Below, piece by piece: positions 24,276 through 32,966 of a stretch of 34,256 nt of DNA. Below the pieces are notes generated by a model. The model was not told where the DNA came from. It saw only the letters and a program-made list of their open reading frames with translations, and ran no database searches. This DNA comes from Pseudomonadota bacterium (GTDB lineage: Bacteria; Pseudomonadota; Gammaproteobacteria; JAKAQQ01). Positions within the stretch are counted from its first letter, which is position 1, and the number at the start of each line of letters is the position of its first letter. The stretch covers positions 1 through 34,256 of the forward strand of contig JAJYFY010000008.1 of the NCBI GenBank assembly GCA_021785265.1, given 5' to 3'. A program made the position numbers and the translations under genes.

Positions 24276-27200
24276 TTACCTCCGGGGGACGGGTGGAACA
24301 GGCGGGAAGCGGACCGGGCTGCCGACCGGCAGGCTAGCCAGTCCTTGGGCATAGGCCGTACGGTTCCAGCTCTCGACCGCCGTCCGGATCCGGGTGTTGA
24401 ACTGGTGCATGACCGACCCGACACGCTCGCGGTCATGACGGATCAGGGCCAGAACCTGGGCACGCGGTTTCTCACCCCAACCGAACGCCGACATGCCGTA
24501 GAGCACGGAGACATGCATGTGCAGGCGGGTATAGTGCCGGAGGAAATCCTCGGAGGCGCCGTGCTGGGTTTTCGGATTCCAGAGCGGGGCCTCGAAGTGC
24601 ATCAGGGTTTTGCGCAGAGCCACCGCCTGCCGGATCAGAGCGCCATGGGCATGTCGGAAGGCTGGATCCTGGTTGCCCCGGGCAATCACCCCGCCGAGCC
24701 CACCCTCGATAGCATGGAGCCGGTTGAGGACCGTATTGAGGGCGGAGACCACCGAGCGCATCTCAAGACCTGCCCGGGTATTGGCCCGGTAGGTCGAAAG
24801 TGGCACCGGATAACGCGGATCCGGCATCACATGCGCCGTGGTCACCTCCGTCCGGCCTCCTGCCGTGACGGTAATCCGGTAGACTCCCGGCACCACACGC
24901 GGACCGAAACTGCCACCGAAGAACCCGCCCCGTGCCTTGGGCATGAGCGAAAGCGCAGTCGGTCCCTTGTAGATCAGGTTCCACAGCGTTTCATTGACCC
25001 CGGAATGAGCCGGACCCCAGAGGGTATCGATCATCTGTCCCGAGACTGACCGGACGACGATCTTGACAGGGGTTTCGTGACGGGCCCGCTCGACCGGAGT
25101 CGGCTTGAGCGCCTTTTTCAGGTAATAGCTGATGACCACTCCCGTGGGTGCATTGGGCGCCCGGTAATGGGCTGGGCCTACGCTATTCGTATGGCTCGCA
25201 TAAAGCTCGTAGCCAGCGGATGGCGAGAACAGGTGGAACGGCTCTCGGGCCACCGCGTGATCGAACTGCTCGATCGGCCGGAGATTGTCGAGCACCCACA
25301 TACCCCGCCCGTGCGTCGCCAGAACCAGACTGTGGAGCGGTTTCACGAACTGCAGGTCCATGACTGGAGAGGTGGTCAGGTTCGCGTGGAGCCGTTGCCA
25401 GTGATGCCCGCCGTTCAGGGAGTAGTAAAGACCCTGCATGGTGCCCGCCATGAGCAGGTTCGCGTCGTTGGGATCTTGACGGACAACCAGCACGGAGGAA
25501 TCCGGCAAACCATTCGTCAGGCGATGCCAGCTCCGGCCGTAGTTATCCGTCTTGAATACATAGGGACGGTTGTTTCCGAGTTCATGGGCATCGAAGGCCA
25601 CGAACGCGGTACCCGCATGGAAGGGGGAGACCGTGACGTGGTAGACACGCGCCCAAGCCGGCGCACTCGAGGGCGTGACCTTCGACCAGTGTGCCCCGCC
25701 GTTGCGGGACACCCAGACCCACCCATCGTCGGTTCCCACCCAGATCACGTGCGGGTTGGTGGGAGCCAAAGTGATCGACTGGATGGTGTCATAGGTCTCC
25801 GCACCGGACATGTCCTTGGTGACCGGTCCGCCCGTGGGTCCCTGTTTCGCCTTGACATCCCGCGTGAGATCCGGGCTGATCACAGTCCAGTGCCGACCGC
25901 CATCCATGCTGTGAAACACGACGTCAGCCCCGATGTAAATGCTGTTCGGATCGGTCGGCGAGACCGCAATGGGCGAGGTCCAGTCAAACCGGTATTTCTG
26001 CTTGGCCATGACCTTGCCGGACAGGATATCGCCGGCCAGGATGTCCCGGATGTAGGGATTGATGCTGCGGGCCCGGCGGGTAATCCGATTGTAGCGGGTC
26101 AGGTCCCCGTCATCCGTTGTCGCATAGATGATGTTGGGGTCGCTGGGGGCAGGTACGACGTATTGACCATCCCCGCCGGAAATCTGGAACCAGTCTTGGG
26201 CTCCGACCACACCCCCGCGACGATAGTCACTCGATGCACCACACCAGGCATTGTTGTCCTGCAAGCCACCGCAGACCAGAAACGGCATCACGCGATCCGC
26301 CACGGCCACTTGGTAGAACTGCTCGACCGGCAGGTTGCCTAGAAACCGCCAGTGCTTCCCACCCGTCGTGGACAGGTAAACCCCACCGTCGTTCCCTTGG
26401 ATGATGCGGTTGGGATCCCGGGGATCGATCCAGATCGCGTGGTGGTCGACATGGACGCCCGGATCCGCATAGAAAGAGGTCACTCCACCGTTCGTGCTCT
26501 CCATCAGTTTCATCGACAGCATGAACAACCGTTCCGGGTTGTTCGGCATGACTGCAAGATCGGTGAAATAGAAAGGCCGCACGTCGTCGTTGTGGTTGTC
26601 ACTGACTTCGGTCCAGCGGGCCCCGGCATCGTGGGAAACCCAAAGGACACCTCCCTTCGCCTGGATCACGGCATAGACGGTTTTGGGCTGGCTGGGCGCA
26701 AATGCAATCGCGCTCCGGCCGATCGGCCCCTGGGGCAGGCCATGGGTCATCCGGGTCCAGTGCAAGCCACCATCGATGGAACGATAGAGCCCCCCCGACC
26801 GGCCTCCGCTCACGAGCAGCCAGGGATAGCGCTGGAGCGGCCACATACCGGCGATCAGCACCCGTGGGTTACCCGGCTCAAAGGCGATATCCGAGCAGCC
26901 GGTGTGCGGGTTGAGATAGAGGACTTTCCGCCAGTGGTGCCCGCCATCGTCCGTCATGAAGACACCCCGGTCCGGACCGGGTTTCCAGAGATCCCCCGTT
27001 GCGCAGACGAAAACATTGTTCGGATGGTCCGGGTTGACCGCAATGGCACCGATCTGCCCGACATGGGACAGTCCCCGGTTTTCCCAAGTCATCCCGCCAT
27101 TCGGCGAAAAGAAGACCCCCGCGCCGTTGATGACGTCATTACGCGGATTGCTCTCGCCGGTTCCGACCCAGACCCAGCTCGGATGATGGGGATCCAGTGT

Positions 27201-27482
27201 GACCGCACCGATCGAGGCGGTGGGACCATGGTCAAAGATGTTCTGCCAGCTATCGCCGCCATTGGTGGTCTTCCAGACCCCTCCACCGGCCGTCCCGACA
27301 TAGTAGAGGTTCCGGTTTCCGGCTACCCCGACAACACTCGTCACCCGCCCGCCTGCGACGGCTGGGCCCAGGTTACGGAATGCGAGATGGCGAAAGGGAC
27401 CATGCCCCCAGGTGGCCCAGGCCGGACCCGCGAGCGTGATCAGCAGAGCGGATACAACCAGGTTGAAAATGGATTTCTTCAT
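24276..27482 (-). CDS. Secreted sortilin/VPS10-like BNR beta-propeller protein
   Basis: A 1068-residue exported protein with a Sec signal peptide (MKKSIFNLVVSALLITLAG...AWA). It carries many Asp-box/BNR repeats: GGGVWKTTNGGDSWQNI, GVFFSPNGGMTWENRG, GVFMTDDGGHHWRKV, GLYRSIDGGLHWTRM, VWVSRNGGAHWSKV, YVFKTDNYGRSWHRL and GLYYSLNGGHHWQRL. This is the pattern of VPS10/sortilin-like or 'glycosyl hydrolase' propeller proteins, followed by a ~300-residue C-terminal region with a beta-rich part and a helical end. Enzymatic activity is not shown. GAGGA lies 7 bases before the ATG. It is monocistronic or weakly linked to the copper genes downstream. Confidence 0.85.
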   Translation of the reverse strand: MKKSIFNLVVSALLITLAGPAWATWGHGPFRHLAFRNLGPAVAGGRVTSVVGVAGNRNLYYVGTAGGGVWKTTNGGDSWQNIFDHGPTASIGAVTLDPHHPSWVWVGTGESNPRNDVINGAGVFFSPNGGMTWENRGLSHVGQIGAIAVNPDHPNNVFVCATGDLWKPGPDRGVFMTDDGGHHWRKVLYLNPHTGCSDIAFEPGNPRVLIAGMWPLQRYPWLLVSGGRSGGLYRSIDGGLHWTRMTHGLPQGPIGRSAIAFAPSQPKTVYAVIQAKGGVLWVSHDAGARWTEVSDNHNDDVRPFYFTDLAVMPNNPERLFMLSMKLMESTNGGVTSFYADPGVHVDHHAIWIDPRDPNRIIQGNDGGVYLSTTGGKHWRFLGNLPVEQFYQVAVADRVMPFLVCGGLQDNNAWCGASSDYRRGGVVGAQDWFQISGGDGQYVVPAPSDPNIIYATTDDGDLTRYNRITRRARSINPYIRDILAGDILSGKVMAKQKYRFDWTSPIAVSPTDPNSIYIGADVVFHSMDGGRHWTVISPDLTRDVKAKQGPTGGPVTKDMSGAETYDTIQSITLAPTNPHVIWVGTDDGWVWVSRNGGAHWSKVTPSSAPAWARVYHVTVSPFHAGTAFVAFDAHELGNNRPYVFKTDNYGRSWHRLTNGLPDSSVLVVRQDPNDANLLMAGTMQGLYYSLNGGHHWQRLHANLTTSPVMDLQFVKPLHSLVLATHGRGMWVLDNLRPIEQFDHAVAREPFHLFSPSAGYELYASHTNSVGPAHYRAPNAPTGVVISYYLKKALKPTPVERARHETPVKIVVRSVSGQMIDTLWGPAHSGVNETLWNLIYKGPTALSLMPKARGGFFGGSFGPRVVPGVYRITVTAGGRTEVTTAHVMPDPRYPVPLSTYRANTRAGLEMRSVVSALNTVLNRLHAIEGGLGGVIARGNQDPAFRHAHGALIRQAVALRKTLMHFEAPLWNPKTQHGASEDFLRHYTRLHMHVSVLYGMSAFGWGEKPRAQVLALIRHDRERVGSVMHQFNTRIRTAVESWNRTAYAQGLASLPVGSPVRFPPVPPVPRR

Positions 27483-27612
27483 GATGGGTCCTCGATATTA
27501 TTGGCACGAGAGGAGCTGGAGCCGATTACGGCACCACAGCGGTTTGGATACTAGAGAACCCTGAAAAGTTCCGCTCCTGTATCCAGCCGGCGGCTGCCGG
27601 GAAAGATGGCAC

Positions 27613-28923
27613 ATGGCCACCTGTTCCCAGAGCTTGGACATAAACCCTAGAATAGACGCTTCGATGCCTGAAAGCTACCCTCACGCGCAAAAGACCCACC
27701 GGGACCCAGCCTGCCCCGCCTCGTCCCCCACTTCTGGCGAACAGACCCGACTCCGGATCCTCATGCTCTGTCATTCTCCGTCCTGGGGTGGACTTGAACG
27801 GGAAGTCGCATGGCTATCGCAGGCTCTTGCCGGGCGGGGACACTCGCTCACGCTCGGCGTGCTCCATGACAGTCCGTTGGCCCGGCAGGCGAACGAGGCC
27901 GGGCTTTCCACCCGACCCGTCGAATCCAGACGGCTTTCCGGGCTCCGGTTGTGGGGTCTCATCCGCTGGATCCGTCGCCACCACCCCGACCTCATTCACG
28001 TCCATACGAGCGAGGACCTTCGCCTCGCCGGGCTCGCACTGTCGCTGGATTCGAACGGTACTCCTTTGTATCTGACCCGTCACATGGGACTCAAACACCG
28101 GCGGGGGGGCTATTTTAACCGGTTGATTTACCGGAAGATCCGTCGTCTCTACGCGATCTCGAGCTACGTTGCAGAAGGCGTGCGCCAAAACATCCCGATC
28201 TCGTCCGACCGGATCCAGATCCTCCCACCCGGCATTCGGGTCGACCGTCTTGCCCATCCGTCCTGCTCCCCGACCGAGGCCCGAGAACGGCTCGACCTAT
28301 GCACCCCGGCCGGCTGGCCCGTGATCGGCATGCTGGGACGCATCACGCCGATGAAGGGCCATCTCGAGTTTCTCGAAGCCTTGCACCGGATCCGGACACA
28401 GACACCCGAGGTCGGATTCCAAGCGCTCATCGTGGGGGGGGCCGGAGCTGATCCACGGGAACAGCGACTCCTCGAGACCATCGAGGCGCAAGTCCACGAC
28501 TACGGACTGACCGATCGGGTCCGTCTGATTGGCGAAGTGGACGAATCGACAACCGCACTGACTGCCATGGACCTTTTCGTCTTCCCTTCCCATCTCGAAT
28601 CTTTTGGCATGGCCCTGGTCGAGGCCATGGCCTGCGGACTTCCCACCGTGGCCTATGCTGCCGGGGGGGTCACGGATATCGTCGAACACGATCGCACCGG
28701 ACTTCTGGTTCCCGTCCGGGACGTGCCTGCCCTGGCAGAGGCCATGCTCATGCTCATCGAGGACGAGAACCGCCGCCGCCGTCTCGGGCAGAATGCCCGC
28801 ACCGCTGCCGTCCGCTGGGATATCCAGCACATTGCAGTCGCTTACGAGACCGATTTCTATAGCGACCAAGCCTGCCTGGACTCAGGATTTCCCCCGGAAA
28901 GAAGGGTGACCGCAGGCAAATAG
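27613..28923 (+). CDS. GT4-family glycosyltransferase
   Basis: Cytoplasmic GT-B glycosyltransferase that would add a sugar from a nucleotide donor to a lipid or polysaccharide acceptor. The conserved part begins at LRILMLCHSPSWGGLEREV (~47), includes IHVHTSEDLRL, the donor domain VIGMLGRITPMKGH and the E-x7-E motif in ESFGMALVEAMACGLPTVAY. The first ~45 residues are not conserved, so the ATG at 27664 (MPESYPH) is an equally likely start; a TAGAAT box lies between the two. The acceptor is unknown, and no capsule or LPS genes flank it. Confidence 0.85.
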   Translation: MATCSQSLDINPRIDASMPESYPHAQKTHRDPACPASSPTSGEQTRLRILMLCHSPSWGGLEREVAWLSQALAGRGHSLTLGVLHDSPLARQANEAGLSTRPVESRRLSGLRLWGLIRWIRRHHPDLIHVHTSEDLRLAGLALSLDSNGTPLYLTRHMGLKHRRGGYFNRLIYRKIRRLYAISSYVAEGVRQNIPISSDRIQILPPGIRVDRLAHPSCSPTEARERLDLCTPAGWPVIGMLGRITPMKGHLEFLEALHRIRTQTPEVGFQALIVGGAGADPREQRLLETIEAQVHDYGLTDRVRLIGEVDESTTALTAMDLFVFPSHLESFGMALVEAMACGLPTVAYAAGGVTDIVEHDRTGLLVPVRDVPALAEAMLMLIEDENRRRRLGQNARTAAVRWDIQHIAVAYETDFYSDQACLDSGFPPERRVTAGK

Positions 28924-28938
28924 CCGCCTTCCGTAACC

Positions 28939-29490
28939 TTAGCCGCCACCTCCAAAAAACCCAGGCAGGATCTTCTCGCGGCTGGTCGGCGGATCGGTCC
29001 GGACCAAGGCCGGATCAGTGGTCACGATGATCACCCCCGCCATGGGGGTTCCAAACCCGCCAACCGTCGGTCGCTTGATCGGCACATAAACGCCGCCCGG
29101 GCCCCGTACCAGTTCAGCGTGGACCGGACAATAGTAAAAATCAAAGCCGGAATGCCGGAACCGGAAGGTCAGCGTATGCACCGGATGGGAAGGTCCCGGT
29201 GTCCCGTCCAGAACCCCCGTGAACCGGGGATCCGGCTTGCCCGTGAGCGGGTTATAACCTTGGACCATATGGAGCCCAGTATCTTCGTTCACGAAAACCA
29301 CGGGCTGGCCCGGATACACGGCGACCACACTCTCCAGAAAAACGTTCTCGCCGTTCATGTGGATGTAGACCGGATGCAAAGGCAGAGCGACCGCAAAGAC
29401 GGCGGGAGCAAAGAATAGCCCCGCCAGGCTGAGGAAGATCCAAACAGTCAGAAGCCGGGTCTCGGATAGAAGAGGGGAAACACGATGCAT
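28939..29490 (-). CDS. Secreted cupredoxin-like blue-copper protein
   Basis: Predicted periplasmic type-I copper protein of 183 residues. A signal peptide runs to about Ala35, and the cupredoxin fold follows with His74 (GLHMVQGY) and Cys121-x2-His124 (YYCPVHAEL). The usual axial Met a few residues after the His is absent; instead a ~25-residue loop precedes Met150 (GTPMAGVIIV). It ends in FFGGGG. The ATG at 29490 lies 7 bases after GGAG, whereas the ATG at 29496 would be too close to it. Convergent with the glycosyltransferase gene and divergent from the GST gene. Likely electron transfer or copper binding. Confidence 0.75.
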   Translation of the reverse strand: MHRVSPLLSETRLLTVWIFLSLAGLFFAPAVFAVALPLHPVYIHMNGENVFLESVVAVYPGQPVVFVNEDTGLHMVQGYNPLTGKPDPRFTGVLDGTPGPSHPVHTLTFRFRHSGFDFYYCPVHAELVRGPGGVYVPIKRPTVGGFGTPMAGVIIVTTDPALVRTDPPTSREKILPGFFGGGG

Positions 29491-29646
29491 GGGCATTCTC
29501 CGGATCAGAGTTTCACGGGGTACCTGAAAAGGCTCAGACCATCAGGATAGCCGACCTGCCGGGAGGCGTCCATCCGGATCACCCTGCTCCCTGCAACAAA
29601 CATCTAAAATGGAGGGAGTCACACCCGCTTACCTACGGATTTTTCC

Positions 29647-30249
29647 ATGATGAAGCTGTTCCTGAGCCCGACTTCTCCCTTTGCCCGAAAAGTCAAGGTA
29701 GCCTTGATCGAGAAAAACCTCTATCCGGAGGTCGAGGAGATCCGGGTGGATCCCTGGTCCTCTCCCGCAGAACTGATCCGGGTCAACCCCCTCTGCCAAG
29801 TCCCCACACTCGTGACAAGCGAGGGACTCGCCCTGGCAAATAGCGATTCCATTTTGGCCTGGCTGGAACACCACTGTCCCCGACCGGCCCTGCTGCCTGC
29901 AGGTGACCCGGAGCGGGGTCGCTCCCTGGCGATTGCGGCCCAGGCCCAAGGCCTCATACAGTATACGGTCGACATCGTGCTGGAAAGACGACGGCCGACC
30001 TCACAGCGTTCGGTGACGTTCGTTGACCGTCGGATGGCTGCGATTCTGCGTGTGGTGACTGCTTTAGGTGGGGAGTGGATGCCGCTTCCCGGGTTCGGGA
30101 TCGATGGAATCGGCGTGGCCTGTGCCTTGGGCTATCTCGATCTCCGGCTTCCCGAATACCCCTGGCGTGAAGCCTCCCCCACCCTCGCCCACTGGTTTAC
30201 CGCCGTGGCTTCTCGACCTTCCCTAAAGGCCAGTGCACCACCCACCTGA
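29647..30249 (+). CDS. Glutathione S-transferase-family protein
   Basis: A 200-residue soluble protein with an N-terminal thioredoxin-like GST domain (LFLSPTSPFARKVKVALIEK, VNPLCQVPTL with the cis-Pro, NSDSILAWLEH) and an all-helical C-terminal domain (~85-195). It most resembles YibF-type GSTs. The N-terminal SPTSPFARK includes the likely glutathione-activating Ser. A second ATG follows the first directly. Linked functionally to gshA only by chemistry; the two genes are 9 kb apart. Confidence 0.88.
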   Translation: MMKLFLSPTSPFARKVKVALIEKNLYPEVEEIRVDPWSSPAELIRVNPLCQVPTLVTSEGLALANSDSILAWLEHHCPRPALLPAGDPERGRSLAIAAQAQGLIQYTVDIVLERRRPTSQRSVTFVDRRMAAILRVVTALGGEWMPLPGFGIDGIGVACALGYLDLRLPEYPWREASPTLAHWFTAVASRPSLKASAPPT

Positions 30250-30474
30250 CCGGATCTGCTCCCTCGGGTCCAGACCGCGTCTATGGCATAATGACGGGTC
30301 CGGAGAGTGCGCGGCGGGCCATTCATAATGGGGTCGAGGTTCAGTGAACAGCACCCCGCCATTCCCGGATGGCAAACCTAATCCATCCTGGCCCTGCGGT
30401 CAGCGCGTGTCGGGCGAAACCGGTACGGAACAAAGCCTCATCAAGCGATCGGCCATGAACTCTCTCATTGCAAA

Positions 30475-30549
30475 TGGGGTGTCGCCAAGTGGTAAGGCAC
30501 GGGGTTTTGATCCCCGCATTCGCAGGTTCGAATCCTGCCACCCCAGCCA
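30475..30549 (+). tRNA. tRNA-Gln (anticodon TTG)
   Basis: A 75-base cloverleaf: acceptor TGGGGTG pairs with CACCCCA, discriminator G, encoded CCA. The anticodon stem GGGGT-TTTGATC-CCC region places TTG as the anticodon (Gln, CAA), and the T arm is GCAGG-TTCGAAT-CCTGC. It directly precedes prs, the usual position of a tRNA-Gln in gammaproteobacteria. Confidence 0.96.
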
Positions 30550-30600
30550 TCCGGTCCTGTGCCGGTCCAAGTTCCGGATCCATGGAACCGGGTTGGATTC

Positions 30601-31584
30601 ATGAGCCGCGCGATTCGTAACCCCCACCCGTTCAACGCCGGCCAGGTCATGATTTGCACCGGCAATGCCAACCCGCCATTGGCCCAGGATATCGCATCAC
30701 ACCTGCAGCTGCCTTTAACCCGAATCCAAGTCGGCCGTTTCAGCGACGCCGAGGTCCAGGTCGAAATCCTCGAGAATGTCCGCGGACGAGATGTTTTCGT
30801 CGTCCAGTCCACCTCTCCTCCCGCAAACGACCATCTCATGGAACTCCTGGTCCTGGTCGATGCCCTGAGAAGAGCTTCAGCGGCACGAATCACCGCCCTG
30901 GTTCCCTACTTTGGGTACGCCCGGCAGGACCGTCGCATGCGCTCGGCCCGGGTTCCCATCACGGCCAAGCTGGTCGCGAATCTCATGGTGACGGCCGGGA
31001 TCGACCGGCTCGTGGCCGTGGATGTCCACTCGGACCAGATCCAGGGCTTTTTCGACATTCCCTTCGACAATGTCTATGCTTCCCCGGTGCTTCTCAGCGA
31101 TATCTGGAAACGGAAGTATCCGAACCTCATCGTCGTCTCACCCGACATCGGCGGCGTCGCGCGGGCCCGTGCTCTGGCCAAGCGACTCGATGACAGGGAT
31201 CTGGCCATCATCGACAAGCGCCGGCCCCGGCCCAACGAATCCGAGGTCATGAACATCATCGGGGATGTCGAGGATCGCAACTGCATCATCGTCGACGATA
31301 TTGTCGACACCGCAGGCACCCTGGCCCTGGCGGCCGGTGCTCTCAAGCGGCACGGTGCCCGGAGCGTCGCGGCCTACGTCACTCATCCGGTCCTCTCGGG
31401 CCTGGCGGTAGCGAACATCCAGCAATCTGAACTCGACGAACTCGTCGTAACGGACTCCATTCCGCTGCCTGAGGAAGCCCGCCGATGCCCAAAAATCCGC
31501 CAGCTTGGGATCGGTGAACTGCTGGCGGAAACCATCCGCCGCATCCACGACGAAGAATCCGTGAGTTCCCTCTATGTCGACTGA
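30601..31584 (+). CDS. prs: Ribose-phosphate pyrophosphokinase
   Basis: Makes PRPP from ribose 5-phosphate and ATP for nucleotide, His and Trp synthesis. From the ATG at 30601 it is 327 residues with [12 protein letters not shown], the ATP-binding [11 protein letters not shown], the flexible-loop region [12 protein letters not shown] and the PRPP loop DDIVDTAGT. An upstream in-frame ATG at 30559 would start in the tRNA-Gln trailer and add 14 residues absent from the family. Followed by rplY after a hairpin. Confidence 0.96.
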   Translation: MSRAIRNPHPFNAGQVMICTGNANPPLAQDIASHLQLPLTRIQVGRFSDAEVQVEILENVRGRDVFVVQSTSPPANDHLMELLVLVDALRRASAARITALVPYFGYARQDRRMRSARVPITAKLVANLMVTAGIDRLVAVDVHSDQIQGFFDIPFDNVYASPVLLSDIWKRKYPNLIVVSPDIGGVARARALAKRLDDRDLAIIDKRRPRPNESEVMNIIGDVEDRNCIIVDDIVDTAGTLALAAGALKRHGARSVAAYVTHPVLSGLAVANIQQSELDELVVTDSIPLPEEARRCPKIRQLGIGELLAETIRRIHDEESVSSLYVD

Positions 31585-31600
31585 CCCGCTTGTTTTTCCC

Positions 31601-31624
31601 CGAACCGCCGGTCGCAGCGGTTCG
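31601..31624 (+). terminator. Hairpin between prs and rplY, possible attenuator or weak terminator
   Basis: CGAACCGC (31601-31608) and GCGGTTCG (31617-31624) form a perfect 8-bp stem with an 8-base loop, followed by CTTTAT. The T-run is poor, so it may reduce rather than end read-through into rplY, whose GAGGAGG site lies 25-30 bases further on. Confidence 0.45.
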
Positions 31625-31655
31625 CTTTATCCCACCGACTGACCGAGGAGGTCCC

Positions 31656-32336
31656 ATGTCAAAACATTTCGTCCTGAATGCCCAGGATCGCCGGGACGCA
31701 GGAAAAGGTGCGAGCCGCCGCCTGCGTCGCCACGGCCTGGTCCCGTCCATCTTATACGGCGGGGGCGAGACGCCCCAGCCCCTCAGCCTCAATGCCCATG
31801 AACTGGGGCATCTGCTGGCCGACGAGGCCTTCTACTCCAGCATCCTCGAAATCCGACTCGACGGCCAATCCTTACAGGCCGTGCTCAAGGATCTCCAGCG
31901 CAATCCGGTCAAAGGGGATGCCACCCATGTGGATCTCCAGCGGGTCCGTTCCGACCAGCCGGTCCGGATGCATATCCCGTTGCACTTCAAGGGCGAAAGC
32001 GTGGCGGTTGGGGTCAAACAGGGGGGAGGCGTGTTATCCAAGAACCTGATCGAGGTCGAGGTGTCCTGTCTGCCCAAGGATCTTCCGGAATTCCTTGAGG
32101 TCGACGTGAGCGCTCTCGAGATCGGCCAAGCCATTCACCTCTCCCAGATCCCCCTACCTGAGAACGTGACCTTGGTCGAACTGCAGCATGGTACTGAACA
32201 CGACCTTCCGGTCGTGGCGGTCCACCATGCCCGCGTCACTCAGGCCAGCGAAGATGCCGAGACCGCGCCCGTCAGCGCAGAGGTTCCGGTCATTGGGGAG
32301 GAAAAGGAAGGATCGACTCCCCCCCCGTCTGCCTGA
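31656..32336 (+). CDS. rplY: 50S ribosomal protein L25 (TL5/Ctc type)
   Basis: 5S rRNA-binding ribosomal protein. The 226 residues include the L25 domain (RDAGKGASRRLRRHGLVPSILYG and the VLKDLQRNPVKGDATHVDL region), the C-terminal TL5/Ctc beta-domain (~100-190) and an acidic, Pro-rich tail. GAGGAGG 6 bases before the ATG at 31656 fixes the start. Two-domain form, as in many gammaproteobacteria other than E. coli. pth follows immediately. Confidence 0.96.
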   Translation: MSKHFVLNAQDRRDAGKGASRRLRRHGLVPSILYGGGETPQPLSLNAHELGHLLADEAFYSSILEIRLDGQSLQAVLKDLQRNPVKGDATHVDLQRVRSDQPVRMHIPLHFKGESVAVGVKQGGGVLSKNLIEVEVSCLPKDLPEFLEVDVSALEIGQAIHLSQIPLPENVTLVELQHGTEHDLPVVAVHHARVTQASEDAETAPVSAEVPVIGEEKEGSTPPPSA

Positions 32337-32966
32337 GTGACAACCCCGCAAGGCCCCACAACGATTCCCCAGGCAATGGCAGCCCTGGGGAATCCCGGAT
32401 CCGAATACCAACTCAGCCGGCACAATGCCGGCTTCTGGTTTGCCGACCGGCTGGCCGCCACCGGGGGGTGCCGGTTCCGTTCCGATCGTCGCCTGGGTGG
32501 CGATTGGGCCCAAGTCGACGTCTCCGGGCACGCGATCCGGATCCTCAAACCCATGACCTTCATGAACCAAAGCGGGGGTTCCGTGGGCGCGTTCTGTGCC
32601 TACTTCCGGATTCCCCTGGAGTCGTTGCTCGTCATTCACGACGATCTGGACCTGCCCGTGGGAACGGTTCGGCTCAAGCGGGGCGGGGGACATGGCGGGC
32701 ACAATGGCCTGCGCGACGTCATCGACCGCTGCGGCAGCGGCTTCATGCGGCTCCGGATCGGTATCGGGCGCCCCCCACCCGAGGTCAACCCGATCGACTA
32801 CGTCCTTGCGCGACCGGATCCGGAGGACGAGTCGCTTCTCCTGGAGGCGGTGGAGTCCGGGATCAAGCTGCTTCCTCTGCTTTTCGACAAGGGCATGGAA
32901 TCCGCCATGCAGGCCCTTCACACCCGCCGCCCGCCCACCGGACCGGTCCCGGAATCCCGGCGATGA
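32337..32966 (+). CDS. pth: Peptidyl-tRNA hydrolase
   Basis: Releases tRNA from prematurely dropped peptidyl-tRNAs. The 209-residue product from the GTG at 32337 has LGNPGSEYQLSRHNAGFWF (catalytic His in RHNAG), KPMTFMNQSGGSV, VIHDDLDLPVGTVRLKRGGGHGGHNGLRD and FMRLRIGIGRP, all conserved. The N-terminal strand before LGNPG is weakly conserved (IPQAMAA rather than the usual LIVG). The GTG directly follows the rplY stop and has no clear ribosome site; the next start, ATG 32376, lies in the loop of an 11-bp hairpin and would delete the first strand. Confidence 0.94.
   Translation: MTTPQGPTTIPQAMAALGNPGSEYQLSRHNAGFWFADRLAATGGCRFRSDRRLGGDWAQVDVSGHAIRILKPMTFMNQSGGSVGAFCAYFRIPLESLLVIHDDLDLPVGTVRLKRGGGHGGHNGLRDVIDRCGSGFMRLRIGIGRPPPEVNPIDYVLARPDPEDESLLLEAVESGIKLLPLLFDKGMESAMQALHTRRPPTGPVPESRR
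32363..32394 (+). promoter_or_regulatory. Perfect 11-bp inverted repeat at the 5' end of pth
   Basis: GATTCCCCAGG (32363-32373) and CCTGGGGAATC (32384-32394) are exact inverted copies with a 10-base loop that contains the in-frame ATG 32376-32378. There is no T-run downstream. In mRNA this would be a stable stem-loop at the beginning of the coding region, able to affect translation, decay or transcription between rplY and pth. Confidence 0.6.

Noticed and set aside
27501-27518. Possible sigma-54 promoter (TGGCACG-N4-GAGCT) ahead of the glycosyltransferase gene
   Set aside because: The GG and GC dinucleotides have the right 10-bp spacing, but the -12 element lacks the TT of TTGC, and no regulator gene or context supports it.
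25077-27554. Two long plus-strand ORFs (about 421 and 400 codons) opposite the sortilin-like gene
   Set aside because: They lie antisense to a gene with a clear signal peptide and repeated Asp-box motifs, and their translations are Arg/Asp/Gly/Pro-rich with no recognisable domain, as expected for shadow frames in GC-rich DNA.
30344-30604. ORF running through the tRNA-Gln gene
   Set aside because: It overlaps the whole tRNA and has no protein-family resemblance.
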